Under the pieces are notes generated by a model that worked only from the letters and a program-made list of their open reading frames with translations, had not been told where the DNA came from and ran no database searches. Positions 35,701 to 46,161 of a stretch of DNA of 64,000 bases are shown here, piece by piece; within the stretch, counting starts at the first letter, position 1; each line of letters starts with the position of its first letter. Source of the DNA: Daphnia carinata (taxonomy: Eukaryota > Arthropoda > Branchiopoda > Diplostraca > Daphniidae); NCBI RefSeq assembly GCF_022539665.2, contig NC_081333.1:3038001-3102000 (forward strand), given 5' to 3'. The position numbers were made by a program, and so were the translations under genes.

Positions 35701-38700
35701 TCATTTACACCATCATCATCCGTCAGCGGGCGAATTCAGTTCCAGTATCTCTGCAAGGCCGACCAACTTGTCGGCGATCTCACGATCGAAATCTGAGAGC
35801 AGCGTTGCCGATCTGGTCAGTGCAAGCGTTCACAGCCAGCCGTCCAGCTTGTCTCTCAACGACGCCGAAACAACCGCCGATTTTGACCGTCGATTGGCCG
35901 CTGGTGAATACAATTGCGGATGTTTCAACTAAAAATTTTTTTTTACCGAAGTCTTTCGTTTTTAGATCAAGATGAAGGCGCTCAAACGACACCCGGACCG
36001 GGAGCCCTCCTCGTTGAAGTTGAGGACGTGACGGAAGACTGCGCAACTGTCGTCGACATACCGGAAGTTCAGCCGCAAGCCCCTATCTACAGCATTGCTC
36101 CAGCAGAGCTCCGCCAAACAATACAGTAAAATAATAATTAAATGTTTTTTAAACGTATTTTTAAAGTCATTTGACTTATCTTGTGTATAGTAGGAGCGAA
36201 CAAGACGAACAGCCAAGGTTTCAGGTGGGGATAACCGGTCCGGCAAGGGTGGAACGCAACGACTCCGTAAGGACTGAAGCCAGCTTCAAGTTGCTAGAAG
36301 AAAATTTGTCACTTTTGGACAGACTCAGAGCTAAAGGTGAAATTGTCAAGTAAGTAAACGAAAGGAAGGGAAAAAAGATAAAAAGAAAGTGTGCCCCCTG
36401 TGAGGATTGAACTCACGACCGCTGGTTATCTGTATTATCAATAGTACGAGACCAGCGCTCTACCGCTGAGCTAAAGAGGCTCGTGTTTCAGGAAAGTTTT
36501 AAGTACTCATAAAGCGTAAGCTCAAAGACCCTAGGATTTTATAAAAACATTAATAGTATAACGTAAACGACATTGCTTCAGCATTCATAAAAATACTATA
36601 AAACTAATATTTGATATTAGCTACCAAAAATAAAGCTAAAAGTAAAAGAAAAAAGGAATGCCCCCTATGAGAATTGAACTCATGACCCCTGGTTTACAAG
36701 ACTAGTGCTCTGCCACTGAGCTAAGGAGGCTCTGACAAATATAACCATGGAAAACTATAGATAGGTGTTTGTCGTCTACAGATACCTGGAATTACAGATG
36801 ACTTCCATCGACGGGGATATGGCTGGTGTGGCAAACACGCAAACTGAGGAAATGGTTCGGCTTAAAGAGGAAGAAACTTGCCTTTCCGATCAAGAAGGTA
36901 TTTTATGGATATTCTCTATAGCACTACTTTGATACATTACCCATTTGTGTGACTGTAGAGAACAACTCAGTTGCGGGAAATACGTCTACCGTTGATCGCT
37001 TGAAAAGGCGTATTGTCTTACTTGAAAGCCGTGGTCAGCAACTGAAATCGGAGAAAGAACATCTCCAGGTCGAATTCTATTCCACTTTGAGCTCAAAGCG
37101 CATTTTAAAAACAATGACTAATGTCGTATTTTCAGGCGGTATATCAAAAGCAATGTAGCCAGCAAGTGCACTTAGTCCAGCATTTAGTTGGCAAAATGCA
37201 ACAATTGCGTGACATTGGCAACGTTTCTGGTAGCACTCCCCCACCGTTTGATCCGGAGGCCCTCCAGCGGCTGGACACGCTCACAACTGAAATTCTTCAA
37301 GAAGTAAGACGCAATGCACTAGATCCAAAATAAAATTAATTTTTTTTTAACCTTGTTTGTCTTTCAGGCACAGACTTTGGAAAATTCCATGAGGCATTCT
37401 CAAAGGCTTCCAACAGCGTGTGGAGACCATGGAGGGATCACTAGACAAACATCTTCTGCCGTTAGATTTCCAGAGCAACTAAGCATTAAAGCCAATCAAC
37501 TCAAGGAGGAATACGAACGTCTGCGTTCTTTTGATTCGGACTTGGAGACGAATTCGGATGAAGAGCCAGAAGCGACTCCAACTCCTCAAGTACTACTGCC
37601 CCAATTACCGCCAGTTCCTTCAGAAATGAGTAGTGCAGCCCGTAAGAAAGTCTTTGTCGAGACGCATCGCTTGGTTTTCGCTCCTTTAGAGACGAATGTC
37701 ACCGATCCTGTGCCCAGCTTCCAGGCCACTGTCGGAGAAAATGAGGCTGAAGATGGCGAAGTGGCTCCATGGCGACGGAATCGCAACGCAAGAGATCAGG
37801 CCAACGATGCCGCACAGACATGGAGAATGAATTCGTTGACGACAACCCCAACTGAGGAGTCTCCATCCGATCAATGCCGTCCGATGACGGTCGCAACGGT
37901 CCGCAACACTGCCCCAAACATTCGACGGATGATTGATAAATATCACCAACGAGTCACCGCTTCAGGCAAGGATCGTTCAGCTCCAACGTTTCAACTCCGT
38001 TCAAGATGTGATTTGCTGGCTGACGAGCGTTCCAGTTCATCAACACCTCCGCCTACGATTTTTATAGAAAATAAAGGCCCCGGTTCGCCTCCTACACCAG
38101 CAACTGATAGCCCATTACCATTCGAACATGCTGGACAACTTCATCCCAATTGCATGGTGCAACTGAGCAAATCGCTGAGTGCAGGAGCTATGAACCCGAC
38201 TGAAAATCAACGAACAGGGCCTTCAAGCTCTTCTAGCTGGAAGGGGAGTGGAGTGTTGCGTTCGCAAAGTGGACTCCAGTTGCCCAGTGGTCAGGTCGCC
38301 CCTTGCGTCCGCAATCCCAGCTTTTTCCGCAAGTCCCCACTCGATCCGTCCATAGACGACCTGCTGCAAAAGTATCGATGTAGAAGACAGGTTGGCGTGC
38401 CGGCCGAGTTGCCCAAGAGTCCCACATCCAATCCGGAGCGGATGCTCAAACTGAAACAAGCTCGTGAAGCCTTTCTCACTGTTGGTCCAGGAGCCATTCA
38501 GTCATCGGAATTGCGCCAATCCGAAGAACGTGCCCAATCAACAGTCGAAGAAGAGCCACAGTCCATCTCCTCAACTCCAGGCATAGTTGTTCAAGGTATT
38601 GAAGCAAAGTCAGTTGTGCAGAAGTTGTGCAGACAAAGTTTGTTTGTAGATATTACCTTTGATGAATGTGCAGAACAACCAGACACCAGGAGCTGTAGGT

Positions 38701-38909
38701 CGCAAGAAGGAAGCGTCGTTATGACTGGGGCCGCCCGGCCTGTTGTTGGAAGCAGCGTGCCTTCCTCCCCTGCCCCTTCTCGGCGATCTAGTAATAACGA
38801 TAATTGCCGTTCGCGAGATGAAAGTCCTCATCAAAATCCGGTAGGCCGGCGCAGCTGGTTAAAACAGCCCTCCAAATTTTTCTTCTCCAAAACCCCCAAA
38901 ACCCCATAA
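32738..38909 (+). CDS. Large disordered protein with repeated F-x-KKL-x-x-WE-x-x-K modules and coiled coils; function unknown
   Basis: The start is MNPTEAEEAWQQEKEFLDYM. A coiled-coil segment (DNLCKLMEQLGELRDANTRL) is followed by long Ser/Thr/Pro/Gln-rich sequence. Short Trp-Glu modules recur: VSKWTRVKEAFRWEKA, ISPEFRKKVEVWERLKSG, LPPAFKKKLAEWEIRKA, LPHDFNRKLQEWERMKQ and LSRKFTKKLFQWEEQKG. A strong charged helix (KELQKIEREKLRLEREREKY) lies between them. Further exons add coiled coil (VDRLKRRIVLLESRGQQLKS) and a basic, Ser/Pro-rich C-terminus ending SKFFFSKTPKTP at 38909. Exon joins I checked are in frame (for example C|TTTTCCATC after ELP). The module spacing suggests a scaffold or cytoskeletal adaptor, but this is only inference. 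I do not recognise the gene. Two tRNA-Thr genes lie antisense in introns near 36.4-36.7 kb. Confidence 0.85.
36392..36480 (-). tRNA. tRNA-Thr (CGT) with a 17-base intron
   Basis: The minus strand has acceptor GCCTCTT paired, with wobbles, to AGGGGGC plus discriminator A. The D-arm is AGCTCAGCGGTAGAGC. The anticodon stem CTGGT/ACCAG flanks loop CTCGTA-A with anticodon CGT, and the T-arm contains GAGTTCAATCC. The stem is interrupted 3' of the anticodon by about 17 bases (ctattgataatacagat), the canonical intron position. The exact intron ends could shift by a base. Confidence 0.9.
36659..36730 (-). tRNA. tRNA-Thr (TGT)
   Basis: This 72-base intronless tRNA has acceptor GCCTCCT with AGGGGGC plus A, D-arm AGCTCAGTGGCAGAGC, loop CTTGTAA with anticodon TGT, and T-arm GAGTTCAATTC. 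One A-C mismatch occurs in the anticodon stem (CTAGT/ACCAG). It lies 178 bases from the tRNA-Thr (CGT), same orientation. Sequence similarity suggests one arose from the other by local duplication. Confidence 0.93.
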
Positions 38910-39580
38910 AATTATTTCTATAAATTAAACAAAGAACACAACCTTGATGCCCTAGACTTGCCCATACATACTATATATGAAATATGCATAAAGTTGGCAG
39001 ACATCAACGTTCCCACGGTCCTAATTAAAGCGTTTTCGTTTGTTCACAGTGCCAACAAGAGAGAATGGTTGTTTCCGTTTGTTTCATGATTGCTTTGTTT
39101 CATTCAGCTTGATGAACAATCGAATTACACACTTGTATGAATATGATACCGTTCAGATTACCTTCCATGTACTGTCAGTTTCGAGCCTCCTTTCACACAA
39201 ATTCTGTCAATGTCCTCGAAGAAATTTCTCTACAAGTATTATCAAACGCTAACCTATCTAAAAGAAGCTTACCAAGAGTACTTGAGTACTCGATAACGTT
39301 ATTCTCTTGGGCAGCTATCGTGTAAATGACTTTAAAAGCACAACACATTAAAAAAAGAAATAAGAGTAGCATGCGCTCTTACCTGATGCCAATTCCTGCC
39401 TTCACGCGCCAGATAAAATCAACGATTGAGATAATTGATAAAGAATAGTAGATTTGGTTTGCAATTGACAGATATGTTAATTTTGCATCAAAGCAAACTA
39501 ACATTTTGAAAAAGCTAACCACATAAGACAATATGGCATGTATTGACACCACAATACCAAAAGATGAACCAGCCGAACAT
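38910..39580. other. Convergent 3' region
   Basis: 3' untranslated sequence of the W-E repeat gene and of the minus-strand glutaredoxin. No supported gene; two short overlapping plus-strand frames at 39040-39325 lack features. Confidence 0.5.
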
Positions 39581-40181
39581 CTACTTCAGCATTTCTTGAA
39601 GCTTTCCTTGCTTGTATAGACTTTGGGTATCTAAAATTGACAACCATGATAAAAGCTAATATTTAAATAATCAATTTCGACAGCTAATTTACCAGTTCCA
39701 CCTCCAATACATTGGCCTTTAATGAACACCCTCGGAACCTGCCAATTTATGGTTTCTAATACTGTAATACATTTATTTTTTAATTTAATGTGGAAATTAC
39801 AGTTCGGGTTCCTGTCATCTTTCCAAGAGCATCCTGAATTTGTTCACTGTCTTGTACCTGGTCTAACTCAATAAGATCATAAGGCTGGCGCAATTTGTCG
39901 AAAACCTGAAGTGACAAGAAGTTATTCATTAATTTGTATGTTTGCAGTCAGAAAACTGATGTCCAAAAGTGCCCAATACCTCTTTAGCCATTGTGCAATA
40001 GGGGCAATACGTTTTCGAATATATAACCTATTTTTACAAATTTTCATAATATGATAAACAATGAAATATGGAAAACATCAACTTATGATCTTACCACAGT
40101 GTTTTGAGAAATTCTCTGTCGAATTGCGTTGGTTACTGCACCACTCATTTCACCAGATGGACTAGAAGAACTGACTCCCAT
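39581..40181 (-). CDS. Dithiol glutaredoxin (GLRX/GLRX2 type)
   Basis: Start MGVSSSSPSGEMSGAVTNAI, then VVIYSKTYCPYCTMAKEVFD with the CPYC active site. Next come YDLIELDQVQDSEQIQ, the cis-proline segment TRTVPRVFINGQ and the glutathione-binding GGGTDTQSL, ending KQGKLQEMLK at 39581. About 110 residues, the usual size. It reduces disulfides and deglutathionylates proteins using glutathione. The N-terminus MGVSSS resembles an N-myristoylation signal and there is no clear mitochondrial presequence, so a membrane-associated or cytosolic form is possible (inference). It shares a 423-base divergent spacer with the copine gene. Confidence 0.93.
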
Positions 40182-40604
40182 CAAATTCGAATTCAATCAA
40201 ACAGTAACACCCAATGTGACTATCTAATCCGCGGAGTATTAAAATTACGGAAGGAATAGGTGGGTTTGCATGTAAAGGTTCAACTAGTGGCAAAACTCCC
40301 TAGGATTTTGAGTACTATGCCCATTAGCAAGAAGCCTAGCAGACGAGGATAAGAAGCTTTTTATATTTGTGTGCACTACGGGGTACCAGTGTACACAAAT
40401 ACGGGCTCCCTTTATTATGGTTAGGTTAGGTTAAGAAAGTGAAAGTTGCCATCATCATTTGTACTCAATCTTAGCTGATTACCATTGTGTGCCAACATGT
40501 ACTACTGTATTACACCATAAAATTTCCACTTGAAAACGTCATTCCTGTATGGATATCGCGTAATCTTCTAGTCGTGCACCACCCATCGTCCCAGACTCTT
40601 CAAA
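40182..40604. promoter_or_regulatory. Divergent promoter region, glutaredoxin / copine
   Basis: Only 423 bases separate the two start codons on opposite strands, so a shared bidirectional promoter is likely. A short run of TTAGG-like units (ggttaggttaggtta) lies near 40419-40433. It is too short to call an interstitial telomere tract. Confidence 0.5.
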
Positions 40605-42941
40605 ATGGATAATCTTCCTTCTTTTCGTCCGGGCTCTGTTGTAGCTGCACCGACTTCCCAAGTGGAATTAACATTTTCTGCAAGGCAAGTATAATGTATA
40701 TATTATATGTATGTATTATTCATTGCCCAAATTTGAGATTACCACAATGAGCTGATAAAATTGGAGAAACACAATCCTTTAAGCTATAGTGTTAAACACC
40801 ACCTATTTTTAAAAATCTACAATTTTGGACGATTGTGTCACGATTTCGTCGGTAAGCGTCCTTACAAGTTGCAATACAGTTGGGGGTTTTGGATGGCTTG
40901 TGCTAAATCTCTATTTTCTTTGGGACATGTTATAACTTCCCTACTGCTATAACAGGTTTTAAAAGAAGTATCGCTTTTCAGGCTATAAATGTGTAAAAGA
41001 AAATGTTTGCTGCCCAAGGAAATGACATGACTCAGTTGGGCGGTTTCGCGGCGGGATTATGCAAGGAAATCGAAATTAGCTTAGCTGGGAGGTTGTTATT
41101 CTGTTTCCTCGCAACTATTTTGTTTTTTTTGGCATGAAAGAATTACATTTTATTCTCTTGCAGGAATCTGCCAGATTTGGATTATTTGTCAAAATCTGAT
41201 CCAATGGTAGTGGTCTATATTCAACCCTTTGGGCACAATCAGTGGCAAGAATTTTCTCGAACTGAAGTAATAGTAAACTCCAGGAATCCTGACTTCACTA
41301 AGAAGATAGTGATGATGTTCCGGTTTGAAGAACAACAGAAGCTCAAGTTTGAGATCTATGATGTGGATTCTACAAGCTCTGACTTGAGTAGACATGATTT
41401 TATTGGCTGGGTTGAAATTACGCTTGGAAACCTTGTCTCTCAGCATGTTATCCAAAAGAAGATTGAATATCATAACCCCAGGCTTAATAGAGGGACACTA
41501 ATAGTTTCTGCAGAAGAGCTTTCCTCCAACAAAGAAGAAGTGGAAATCCAACTAGTTGCTCATGGATTGGATAAAAAAGACTTTTTTGGCAAATCAGATC
41601 CTTTTGTGATCATTTCAAAATCAGTAGAAAGTGGAGGATATGTTGCAGTACACAAAACTGAAGTTATCAAGACTACCCTGAATCCTGTTTGGAAGTCATT
41701 CACGATCCCCGTGAGAAATCTGAATAATGGAGATTATGAAAGAACACTCAAGTTGGAATGCTGGGATTGGAATCGTAGTGGTTCCCATAGCTTCATCGGC
41801 GAAGCTTTCTTCAGTCTTCAGAAGCTTATAGAAGGTCCTTTACCGATGACACTTTTCTGTATGAACCCGGAAATGCAAGTATGGAACTGGTTTAAAAAGT
41901 GCAATATGCTTTGTTTATGTTAACCACATCTGTTTCATCAAAATTAGAAGAAAAAGAAAAACTATAAAAATTCAGGAAGATTTGAATTCGTCCACTGTAA
42001 AATTAATCCAGTCTATACTTTTCTGGATTATTTGCAAGGTGGTACAGAAATCAATTGCACAATAGCCATCGATTTTACAGGTTAGATCAAAATTTTTTAA
42101 GAGTTAATACCTTTTTCAAGCAATTCATTTTTAAATAGCGTCTAATGGCGATCCCAACACTCCATCGTCACTGCATTATCTTGGTGGAGGTCCAACGCTT
42201 TATGAACAGGCCCTGTCAGCTGTCGGCGAAATAGTCGAGGATTATGACTCCGATAAACAGTTCCCTGTAATTGGTTTCGGTGCCCGCTTACCGCCGATAG
42301 GCCGGGTTTCGCACGAATTCCACGTGAACTTCAATCCGACCAATCCTTACTGTGACCGTGTACCCGGTATCATTGCAGCCTATCGTTCCTGCCTTTCCCT
42401 TGTCCAACTGTATGGTCCAACCAATTTCGCTCCTTGCATTCGACATGTCACTAAATTCGCTCAAGAGTAAGTTCTAGAATGTCGAAAAGTTTACCTTTGA
42501 AGTAATTGTTTTCTTCTATCCATCACCAGGTATCAAGATGGATCCCATTATTTCATTCTCCTCATCCTCACCGATGGTATCATAACTGACATGTATGACA
42601 CCAAGGAAGCCATCGTTGATGCGTCGAGCCTTCCGTTGTCCATTATCATTGTTGGAATAGGCAATGCTGATTTCACCGCGATGGACGAATTAGATTCAGA
42701 TGCGACAGTTCTCACTGCGCCGTCGGGGCGAAAAGCCCAGCGAGACATTGTGCAATTTGTTCCATTCAGCCAATTTTTAAATGCCAATATGAATCCCGCG
42801 CTAGGCCGACTTCATTTGGCACGTGAAATCTTGCGCGAAATTCCTGACCAATTTATAGGCTACATGAAAAGTCGTAAAATTAGTCCGAAACCACCGCGGT
42901 ATGACCTTTCTCGGTTACCGCCTGACCCTAACCTGTCCTAA
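40605..42941 (+). CDS. Copine (two C2 domains + copine/vWA domain), calcium-dependent phospholipid-binding protein
   Basis: Two alternative first coding exons precede the shared body. Exon 1a (40605-40687) encodes [20 protein letters not shown] then ELTFSAR and leaves by a GC donor (AAG|gcaagt). Exon 1b (from 41003) encodes [20 protein letters not shown] then [10 protein letters not shown] with a GT donor. Both end in phase AG| and join G-AATCTGCCA to give [21 protein letters not shown]2A has acidic calcium ligands ([19 protein letters not shown]). C2B has [11 protein letters not shown] and [15 protein letters not shown]. The copine domain has the MIDAS-like DFTASNGDP, then [16 protein letters not shown] and [10 protein letters not shown], ending RLPPDPNLS. 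The family recruits partners to membranes on calcium rise. Confidence 0.93.
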
Positions 42942-43279
42942 ATCACTCTCTAAAAATTCTCTTTAAGTGTCTTACGCTTGATTTTCAATACCTGTGTGAG
43001 TTTGATGTACTATACAAAATGTGTGCATGTTGTGATTTACTAACACTATTTTTACTTTCAAAGCCCAACCATTTCATTACTGTTTTGCTCATTCTTTTCC
43101 CTATCGTTCCAAACATTTAAGTCCTTTACGCTAAATGTTACTTTTGGGAGAAAAAAATTTAATTCTTCAAACGTTACGTGTGAATAAACAAATCAGCATG
43201 ATCAATTTAGAAGTATGAATAAATTCATTACGCCCAATTGAGACCAAATCTCGGTACACAAATAAACGTTCATCGGGAA
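42942..43279. other. Convergent 3' spacer, copine / SF1
   Basis: 338 bases containing the 3' untranslated ends of both convergent genes. No gene seen. Confidence 0.6.
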
Positions 43280-46161
43280 CTACTGAGGGGGTGGTGGTGG
43301 TGGTATTCCCATCATAGTTGACATATCACTACCGGGAGGAAGAGGTGGGGGCTGTTGCTGAGACTGACCTGGTGGAGGCGGTGGGACTCCGTAAGATCCG
43401 TATGAGGATTGCTGAGGTTGCTGTCCCCAGCTATAATACCCTGGTGGCGGAACGCCGGGAACAGGTGGAGGCCCTCTCGGCGGCGGAGGAACTGGCGCAA
43501 CAGGGGACGTGCCTGGCACAGGTGGCGGTGCCACTCCAGGTGGTGGAGGTGGACCTTGGGCGTGCCAACCTCCCCACTGAGGTGGTCCACTCATCCATGG
43601 CTGCATACTCGATTGTTGTTGTTGCTGTGACGCGGAAGAAGCTCCTTCAGTACCCGGAGGAGGCGGAACTGATGACATACTACTGTGACCCATCCATCCT
43701 CCGCCCATGGGAGTGCCCCAAGCTTGCGGACCATAGTTTTGTGGGGGACCCCATTGATTGGCAGCGGGCTGATTTGGCCCCGGACCGCGTGGGGGTACAC
43801 CACTACGACCGCTCATTGGCGGACCTGCAGTAATAGCTCTAGGCTGTCCTTGTTGCCGATCAAATAGTCCAGAACTTCCATGATAGCTTTGACGCGTACC
43901 ACTTCCCGATCCCTCACTCTTAGGTGGAGGTCCTTCTCCCAATTCAGCCATTAAAGACATATACTGTTTTGAGGATTTCGTTAAGACATCAGTAAATTAT
44001 TAAACAACAATAAATTGTGTACGAATTACCTCTTCGTCGATTTTGTTTCCAGGTGCTCCATCAGTACTTCCGGAATTGCGCGGCGTCCGGCAATCCCGAG
44101 CAATATGACCTGTACCTCCACAATTGTTACAAATGACAGTATTTGTGACGTTGGGCTTGTCGGGACATTGCCAAGCTTTGTGGGTAGTGGCTCCGCAATT
44201 GGAGCAACGTGGACCGAACTCGCCTTCCCGGAACGTGCCGTTCAACATAGCAAGTTCTCTCAGCTGCATTTTTCGTAAATCGTTTTGATCTTCAGGGACT
44301 TCCACGGCTTCCTTGATGATCTTTTTTATCTGCAAAGAGAAGTTCGCGTCAGAGATCGTTTGGCATTATAATAAATTATATCATTCTTACGCGGTCAACT
44401 GCTTTTTTGATGGCTTCCATACTATTTGCTGTTACGTAGGCATGTAGAGGTTCATCTTCGCCCGGCAACGGCTTACCCACCTTGCCTTCCTTGACTGAAC
44501 CTTTACCTCGAATTATGATTTTGGCGCCAGTATCTTTTTCCATAGCTAAAAGAAATCGACAAAATATAACAAAAATGTTATTACTATTTGTTTTGAATTT
44601 GATGAAAAGAGAAGGCTATTACATTTCAAAGTATTTCCACGTGGGCCGATGAGCAACCCAACGAAATTGATTTCTGGATGTTCCTCTTGCGGAATCATGA
44701 CTTTGTCAGAGACGCGCGTCATAGGTGGCCTAAATCCATAAGAGAGAAAGAAATTAAGCAAACAATGGCTATGAAAATGTTTTAAAAAGATACTTACTTG
44801 TAGTCTACAGGGGGTTTAAAGTCAGCATTTAAAGAAATCATCTTAGTGATCATCGAGTGTCGCTCCTCTTCTAGTTTACGGCGCATCCGGTATTCTCGCG
44901 TATTCAACCTTTTGCCATCCGTCCCGTAAATTGGTTCCGGGGAGGGTGATCTAAAAAGAATAGAACAGAAAACGGGAAGCACGAATGAGTTTCCCCCTTT
45001 TTTTTTAAACTGAATTGAGACGAGAATAATTGTGTACGATTAATTATGTTTTGAAATCGATTAAACGTTCTGAAAATTTAGTTAATCCGTCCAGTTGACC
45101 AATGAGATGAGAAAAAAATTGATAAAAAGCCAATTTAGAAAAAAAAGGCAAAAATTTCCTATTGAATGATAATATTTCTTTAAAAATAAATGCACGTCCT
45201 GTAAAGGTTCAAAAAATCAAATTATAGATTCTGTGCTTCCTACATCTGAACCTAACAGACGGCATTAGTACGATTTCGGTTTGTGGTGAAAAAGAGATTA
45301 ATATGCCAACCAATTAATCATCACAACCATCAAAATCATTAGTTAGAACCTGAAGGCCTTTGGAGTTGAAAAAAAAGATGTGGAAAAAAATTGTTTTTTG
45401 CCTACTTAACAATTAAATAGTGAAAATTCAAAGAGCAAAAACCATTTGAACTTGATTAACTATGAATGTTTGGGAGAGAAATGAATTAGTATTGGCTTTA
45501 TGTATCAAACCTTTCTTCTGGATTGGGAGGAATGCCCAAATCACCCGTCCTCAGTTTCCGTGTTATCTCCTCAATCTTGAACTGGACTGTAAAATCACAA
45601 GTCAATACACACAGTTTGATGAATCAGTTAAATACACACTCAAACAGACATAATATGCACTCCTGTACACAAGCAATGCATAACATTTTGATAATGGAAA
45701 TAACATAGATGCACTAGATCATTACCTAGATACGCTTCCTCCTGGTCTTTAGTCAAATTTGCTGGTAAAACAGTTGGCATGCCCGGAATGAAGGTTTTCT
45801 CCTTCTCATCTCCACCCCAGCGAGAACGCCTTTTCTTCTTTTTCTCTCCACCAAGGGAGTTGTCATCTGAGTTATTGCTGTCCTCCAGGCCCCTTTTCCA
45901 TGTACCAGCACTGGCAGATGTAGATGAGGATGTCGCATAGCCATAGCTGGGAGTTGTTGACGGTTGGTCGAATTTCGATTCGTACCTTGTTTCATACTTT
46001 GGTTCGTAGCTTCCGTGCGAGCGTGATCCCTCGTCATCTGAATTCAGATAATTCGGGTTTAAAAGAGATGAAGTTGTCTGCCTCCGTCCGCCGGTCAGGG
46101 CAGGATTGACCCTGCCCAGCGGTGTGGTATTGGCACCCGTCGAATGAGCATTGCTCGGCAT
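43280..46161 (-). CDS. SF1: Splicing factor 1 (branch-point binding protein)
   Basis: Start MPSNAHSTGANTTPLGRVNP at 46161. The U2AF ligand motif KKRRSRWGGDEKEK is followed by FIPGMPTVLPANLTKDQEEA. The SF1 helix-hairpin region contains VQFKIEEITRKLRTGDLGIP and RSPSPEP, the phosphorylated SPSP site. The KH-QUA2 domain contains EINFVGLLIGPRGNTLK and IIIRGKGSVKEGK. Two CCHC zinc knuckles follow (CSNCGATTHKAWQCPDKP; CNNCGGTGHIARDCRTPR). A long Pro/Gly/Gln-rich tail ends MMGIPPPPPPQ. The full metazoan architecture is present. It recognises the intron branch-point sequence with U2AF in early spliceosome assembly. Confidence 0.97.

Noticed and set aside
40419-40433. Interstitial telomere-like TTAGG units
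   Set aside because: Only two to three units, within chance expectation for AT-rich spacer sequence.
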